Of a DNA stretch of 64,000 nucleotides, positions 60,465 through 64,000 are shown one piece after another. The position numbers were made by a program, and so were the translations under genes. The notes under the pieces were generated by a model. That model had not been told where the DNA came from, did not search any database, and saw only the letters and a list, made by a program, of their open reading frames with translations. Source of the stretch: Prosthecobacter gellanilyticus (lineage in GTDB: Bacteria; Verrucomicrobiota; Verrucomicrobiia; Verrucomicrobiales; Verrucomicrobiaceae); contig NZ_BKAG01000009.1 of NCBI RefSeq assembly GCF_007992435.1, positions 62,001 through 126,000 of the forward strand, given 5' to 3'. Numbering within the stretch: position 1 is the first letter of the stretch; each line of letters starts with the position of its first letter.

Positions 60465-60776
60465 ATGTCCGATCAAAAATCCCCCGTGAACTGGGACGCA
60501 CTCGAAGCGAAGCCCGAATTTCGCAGCTTAGTGAGCCGCAAGACGCGCTTCATCGTCAGCGCCACGATCTTTTTCATGGCCTACTATCTCGCGCTGCCGG
60601 TGCTGGTCGGCTGGTTCCCAGAGCTCATGAAGACACAAGTGCTGGGCAAGGTGAACATCGCCTACATCTTCGCGCTGTCACAGTTCCTCATGGCCTGGAT
60701 CATCGCCTTCATGTACGTCCGCAAGGCCTCTGCCTGGGACAAGGAAGCCGCTGCGGTGATCAAGGATCACCATTGA
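60465..60776 (+). CDS. yjcH: DUF485 membrane protein (YjcH-like)
   Basis: A 103-residue protein with two membrane helices (about 28-50 and 65-87) and the start FRSLVSRKTRFI, which is the DUF485 pattern. In E. coli yjcH stands next to actP, and the same arrangement is found here, with the SSS symporter following after 52 bp. It is probably a small accessory of that transporter. Confidence 0.87.
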   Translation: MSDQKSPVNWDALEAKPEFRSLVSRKTRFIVSATIFFMAYYLALPVLVGWFPELMKTQVLGKVNIAYIFALSQFLMAWIIAFMYVRKASAWDKEAAAVIKDHH

Positions 60777-60788
60777 TTCGCGGGTTCG

Positions 60789-60816
60789 TTCGTCATCCGG
60801 ATTTCGTCATTCGTCA
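60789..60816 (+). repeat. Short intergenic repeat, copy B
   Basis: TTCGTCATCCGGATTTCGTC then ATTCGTCA. It matches the reverse complement of 22651-22678 in 23 of 28 positions. It lies between the DUF485 gene and the symporter gene. Confidence 0.55.
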
Positions 60817-60828
60817 CTCTCTCTCCTC

Positions 60829-62463
60829 ATGTCCATTACTCTCTCGATGCTCGCCGAAGCCGCCGCTCAGGTAGCAGCCCAGCCCAAGGCGGGTTCCCCT
60901 ATCGCCCTCACCATGTTCTTCGGCTTTGTGGGGCTGACACTGCTCATCACTTTCTGGGCCGCGAAAAAGAACACCGGCGCCAGCGCTTACTTTGCCGCTG
61001 GCCGCAGCATCACTGGCTGGCAGAACGGTCTCGCGGTCGCCGGTGACTACATGAGCGCCGCCAGCTTCCTCGGCATCTCCGGAGCCATCTGTCTAAATGG
61101 TTATGATGGCTTTATGTACAGCGTCGGGTTCCTCGTCGCTTACATCACGGTGCTTCTGGTGGTGGCTGAACCGCTGCGCAATGCGGGCAAGTACACCATG
61201 GCGGATCTTCTCGCCTATCGTCTGAAGCCGCGGCCAGTGCGCGCCATGGCCTCGCTGAGCACGCTGACGGTGTCCACGTTTTACATGATCGCCCAGATGG
61301 TGGGCGCCGGTGTGATCATTGAGAAGCTCATCGGTGCTTCTTTCCACGTCGCTGTGATTGGCGTGGGTGTGCTGATGCTCGTGTATGTGGTGTTTGGCGG
61401 CATGCTGGCCACCACCTGGGTGCAGATCATCAAGGCCATCTTGCTCATGATCGGTGCCTTCATGCTGAGCTTCCTGGTGCTGAAGCATCATGGATACAGC
61501 ATCGTTAACTTCTTTGATTCCATCAGCGCTGCCACCTATGCCGGCACGGAAGCCGCGAAGAACCTGCTGGAGCCGGGTCTGCAATACGGCAAGGCGGTCA
61601 AAGGGCCGTGGGGTCCGACGGATTTCCTTTCCTTGAGTCTCGCTCTGGTGCTCGGCACCGCCGGTCTGCCGCACATCCTGGTCCGTTTCTACACCGTGCC
61701 TGATGCCAAGACCGCCCGCTCCAGCGTGGTGTGGGCCATGGCCATCATCGGCATCTTCTATATCCTCACGACCTTCTTCGGCTTCGGTGCAGCCACGATC
61801 CTGCAGAAGGCGCAGATCCTTTCCGACGGCAAACCGAACCCGAACATGGTGGCGCCTGTGCTGGCGCAGTTCCTGGGTGGCGAGCTCTTCTTCGCCTTCA
61901 TCAGCGCCGTGGCCTTCGCGACAATCCTTGCGGTGGTGGCCGGCCTAACCATGAGTGCTTCGGCCTCGTTCGCGCATGACTTCTATTCCAACGTGATTCA
62001 TCACGGCAAAGAGAACCGCCCAGGTCAGGAAGTGAAAGTCGCCCGCATCACCGCCTTCGTGGTCGGTGCGGTCAGCATCAGCATTGCGATCTACCTCGGG
62101 CCTAGCGTGAATGCGGCGTTCCTTGTTGGACTCGCCTTTGCCGTGGCGGCGAGCGCGAACCTGCCGGTCATCGTGCTGAGCGTGTTCTGGAAGCGCTTCA
62201 ACACTACCGGTGCTACTGCCGGTCTCAGCGTGGGCTTGGCCTCGGCGATCATTCTGATTCTGCTGAGCAAGAATGGTCCGGCTTTCCTGGGACATCCGTT
62301 CCCGCTGGAGAATCCTGGCATCGTCAGTATCCCGCTGGGCTTCCTGGCCGCCTACCTCGGCACCATCCTGACCAAGCGTGATCCTGAGGCTGAGGCGAAG
62401 TTCGCCGAGCTGACCGTGCGTGCGCATACGGGGCTTGGGGCGGAGAAGGCTGTGGCGCATTGA
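60829..62463 (+). CDS. actP: Sodium:solute symporter, ActP-like
   Basis: A 544-residue SSS-family symporter with about thirteen to fourteen membrane helices. Segments GRSITGWQNGLAVAGDYMSAASFLGISG, GGMLATTWVQIIKAILL and GLPHILVRFYTVPDAKTARSSV are typical of acetate/glycolate permease ActP. The upstream DUF485 gene supports it, though the exact monocarboxylate remains open. No acs gene lies in this window. Downstream is an inverted repeat. Confidence 0.9.
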   Translation: MSITLSMLAEAAAQVAAQPKAGSPIALTMFFGFVGLTLLITFWAAKKNTGASAYFAAGRSITGWQNGLAVAGDYMSAASFLGISGAICLNGYDGFMYSVGFLVAYITVLLVVAEPLRNAGKYTMADLLAYRLKPRPVRAMASLSTLTVSTFYMIAQMVGAGVIIEKLIGASFHVAVIGVGVLMLVYVVFGGMLATTWVQIIKAILLMIGAFMLSFLVLKHHGYSIVNFFDSISAATYAGTEAAKNLLEPGLQYGKAVKGPWGPTDFLSLSLALVLGTAGLPHILVRFYTVPDAKTARSSVVWAMAIIGIFYILTTFFGFGAATILQKAQILSDGKPNPNMVAPVLAQFLGGELFFAFISAVAFATILAVVAGLTMSASASFAHDFYSNVIHHGKENRPGQEVKVARITAFVVGAVSISIAIYLGPSVNAAFLVGLAFAVAASANLPVIVLSVFWKRFNTTGATAGLSVGLASAIILILLSKNGPAFLGHPFPLENPGIVSIPLGFLAAYLGTILTKRDPEAEAKFAELTVRAHTGLGAEKAVAH

Positions 62464-62485
62464 TCCTGGTTAGTCAGCAGTTTTT

Positions 62486-62563
62486 AACCGCTAATAGGAC
62501 GCTAATTAAACGCTAATGGGATCCTTTCATTATTAGCGTTCTGTTAGCGTCTGATTAGCGGTT
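62486..62563. repeat. Inverted repeat of the AACC(A/G)CTAAT family, copy 2
   Basis: Ends AACCGCTAAT (62486-62495) and ATTAGCGGTT (62554-62563) are exact inverses. Between them units ACGCTAAT (left half) and ATTAGCGT/TTAGCGT (right half) repeat. The ends match copy 1 (45228-45309) except for G in place of A. It follows the symporter gene. Confidence 0.65.
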
Positions 62564-62580
62564 CTAAATTCTGGTTCCCC

Positions 62581-62889
62581 ATGAGTGACATCAAGTTCTC
62601 CGATCCAGAACTGCAGCGACGATATGAGCGGACTGTTTCGACGCTGTCCATTTTGATGGGGTTGCCGGAAGAACTCTGGCCAGTGTTTGCGTTGATGGAT
62701 GCATATGACCTTTTCAAACATCTTGAAGGAGAGGACTCGGACAAGGTGCGGGATATCATTCAAAAACTAACCTCTCCTGAACTGCGTCCTGCGTTAAGAT
62801 TGTGGTATCAAGATCCGATGGAGACGATGAATGCATCTGCTGCTGAGTTTCGACAGAGGTTGAGCGGGCTTGTAGGCGAGACTCTATAA
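62581..62889 (+). CDS. Small protein of unknown function
   Basis: A 102-residue, mostly helical cytoplasmic protein (SDPELQRRYERTVSTLSILMGL... and KVRDIIQKLTSPELRPALRLW). No family recognised. GC content is lower than in the large genes of the window. It lies 13 bp before a DUF2750 gene and could be its operon partner. Confidence 0.6.
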   Translation: MSDIKFSDPELQRRYERTVSTLSILMGLPEELWPVFALMDAYDLFKHLEGEDSDKVRDIIQKLTSPELRPALRLWYQDPMETMNASAAEFRQRLSGLVGETL

Positions 62890-62902
62890 CCAACTTGATT
62901 CA

Positions 62903-63283
62903 ATGAACCCCAAGCAAATTGAAGCGGTGCTGAAGCTGTCGGGGCATGATCGCTATCGTCATTTTCTGAAGGTGGTGGCGGACAAGGAGAGTGCTTGGGG
63001 GCTTTATGAAGATGGATGGGCGTTGGCAGCGGATGATGATGGCAATCCAGTTTTTCCACTGTGGCCTGCGAAGGAGTATGCCGCTCTGTGTGCAGTGGGT
63101 GAGTGGGCTGGGTATGAGCCGAGCGACATCGATGTCGATGAGCTGCTGGAGGAACTTCTCCCGAGCTTGATGGAGCGGGGAACAAGGATTGGCATTTTTC
63201 CAAGTCCTTCTGAGAAAGGTGTGTCTCCTGAACTTGATCGTTTCGAGCAGGAGTTGAGAGATGAGCTGTCTCAGTATGAGTAG
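62903..63283 (+). CDS. DUF2750-family protein
   Basis: A 126-residue protein with the DUF2750 pattern: RYRHFLKVVADKESAWGLYEDGWALAADDDGN followed by PLWPAKEYAALCA and acidic helices to the end. Function of the family is unknown. It lies between two other small genes and has no signal peptide. Confidence 0.75.
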   Translation: MNPKQIEAVLKLSGHDRYRHFLKVVADKESAWGLYEDGWALAADDDGNPVFPLWPAKEYAALCAVGEWAGYEPSDIDVDELLEELLPSLMERGTRIGIFPSPSEKGVSPELDRFEQELRDELSQYE

Positions 63284-63317
63284 GCAGCCTCACGCCGGAT
63301 TACGTATTTCAACACCC

Positions 63318-63782
63318 ATGAAAATCCTTCCCCAAATCACCAAGCCTTGTCAGCAGAACTGGGATGCTATGACAGGAGATGAGAAGAAGAGATTTTGCAG
63401 CCATTGCCAGCTGCATGTGCACAATCTCTCGGCCATGACGCCGGATGAGCAATTGGCGGTTTTCTCCCATCGCGATGAGAAGAGCTGCATCACGTACTTG
63501 GAGAAGGGGAACGAGATGCGTGTGTGCACGAACACCTGGGTGGCGGTGCACAGATTGTTCAGGCCGTTTCGGCGTGTGGCCTTTTCGTTGTCAGCTATCG
63601 TCGCGGCCTTGTTGGCAAGTTGCAGTTCTCCTTCCTCGAAGAATCTTCCGCCACCCACACCGCCGTCGCCGCCGACTTCCGAGGTCTCCGCTCCCGCGAA
63701 ACTGGGGGGCAAGCAGATCATGGGTGGAATCTGCTTTGAGCCCCCTCTCTGGCGGAGGGTTTTGTTTTTCTGGGAGCGCTGA
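63318..63782 (+). CDS. Cysteine-motif protein with C-terminal membrane/lipobox segment
   Basis: A 154-residue protein from the ATG at 63318; the longer frame overlaps the DUF2750 gene. The first ~75 residues, with CQQNWDAMTGDEKKRFCSHCQLHVHNLSAMTPDE, match a family seen in Bacteroidota and Verrucomicrobiota where CxxxWxxM and RxCxxC motifs may bind metal. A membrane helix (about 88-103, VAFSLSAIVAALLASC) ends in a lipobox-like LLASC, then a Pro/Ser-rich tail. Function unknown. Confidence 0.65.
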   Translation: MKILPQITKPCQQNWDAMTGDEKKRFCSHCQLHVHNLSAMTPDEQLAVFSHRDEKSCITYLEKGNEMRVCTNTWVAVHRLFRPFRRVAFSLSAIVAALLASCSSPSSKNLPPPTPPSPPTSEVSAPAKLGGKQIMGGICFEPPLWRRVLFFWER

Positions 63783-63810
63783 GGCATCGGACTTAGATCA
63801 AAAGTGGCGC

Positions 63811-64000
63811 ATGAGGTTCCTGCATCCCATCTTCCTGCCATTGACGATTTGGATGTGGTTGGGCGTCATTTTGGATGGTTGTCTCAACTGGTCTGCCCCA
63901 ACTTCGGGAACGGGGCCATCCAATTCAAACATGATGTATATGGGTGCCGTGTTCATGGCTCCTCTGGCGGCTCTCCTGTTTCAGCTTCTCCTGGGATTTC
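63811..64000 (+). CDS. Membrane protein, 3' truncated by window edge
   Basis: Open from the ATG at 63811 (MRFLHPIFLPLTIWMWLGVI) to the right edge, 63 codons without a stop. Two hydrophobic segments are visible (about 6-22 and 45-63). It has too little sequence to name. The preceding gene ends 28 bases before it, same strand. Confidence 0.55.
   Translation, partial: MRFLHPIFLPLTIWMWLGVILDGCLNWSAPTSGTGPSNSNMMYMGAVFMAPLAALLFQLLLGF

Noticed and set aside
1..64000. GTTAGGC / GCCTAAC seen about a dozen times on both strands
   Set aside because: A rough expectation from base composition is about eight copies, so this is not clear enrichment.
1..64000. CRISPR arrays, tRNA, rRNA, transposases, integrases
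   Set aside because: Looked for while reading; none found. No regular spacer-repeat pattern and no cloverleaf with a TPsiC-type GTTCGA arm.

Overview
The window looks like a chromosome segment of a Verrucomicrobiota bacterium, probably a Verrucomicrobiaceae / Prosthecobacter-like organism. The reasons are the GC-rich sequence (about 60% by eye), a DUF1549/DUF1553 protein, many secreted sialidase-like, sulfatase and FAD-dependent proteins, a Tat-exported Gfo/Idh/MocA protein, and the general PVC style of the gene content. This is inferred from family content only; no rRNA or other marker gene is present, and I saw no tRNA, CRISPR array, transposase or prophage.

Region 1 (1-13.9 kb) is a type IV pilus / type II secretion-like gene set in two convergent blocks. 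The forward block holds the 3' end of a secretin, a small unknown protein, a GspE/PilB ATPase, a GspF/PilC membrane protein, a small exported protein, a prepilin, and an ABC ATPase-permease pair followed by an exported proline-rich protein. The reverse block, read from about 13.5 kb down to 7.2 kb, holds three exported proteins of unknown function, two prepilin-like proteins, a 649-aa PilX-like protein and a PilT-like ATPase. Most of these reverse genes are joined by 4-bp ATGA overlaps. The two blocks overlap by 23 bp at their 3' ends.

Region 2 (13.9-23 kb) is mixed: an acetyl-xylan-esterase-like hydrolase, a small membrane protein, an SPFH protein with a C-terminal DNA-binding-like domain, a sulfatase, an ammonium transporter with an exported coiled-coil extension, a roadblock-like pair, an exported protein, a PduO-type cobalamin adenosyltransferase and a small low-GC gene.

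Region 3 (23-47.9 kb) is a large carbohydrate-utilisation locus, almost all on the reverse strand. It contains five sialidase-like proteins (one fused to an FGE/SUMF1-type domain), two exported FAD-dependent oxidoreductases, a DUF4838 protein, a GH32 enzyme, an SGNH hydrolase, a predicted exported polysaccharide pyruvyl transferase-like protein, a Gfo/Idh/MocA protein, a DUF1080/LamG-like protein, a DapA/NanA-family aldolase and a fucose-isomerase-like protein. A divergent AraC regulator sits at the upstream end. The likely logic is extracytoplasmic breakdown of a complex glycan followed by isomerase/aldolase catabolism; the substrate cannot be read from sequence.

Region 4 (47.9-64 kb) starts with a 0.66-kb non-coding stretch rich in palindromes, then a DUF1549/DUF1553 protein with a clear terminator, a lipoprotein, two paralogous membrane-anchored coiled-coil proteins and a third one divergent from them, an APC permease flanked by inverted repeats, a membrane-fusion protein, cstA with a structured leader, an L,D-transpeptidase, a yjcH-actP-like pair, and small unknown genes running off the right edge. 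Several families of short intergenic repeats recur across the window.
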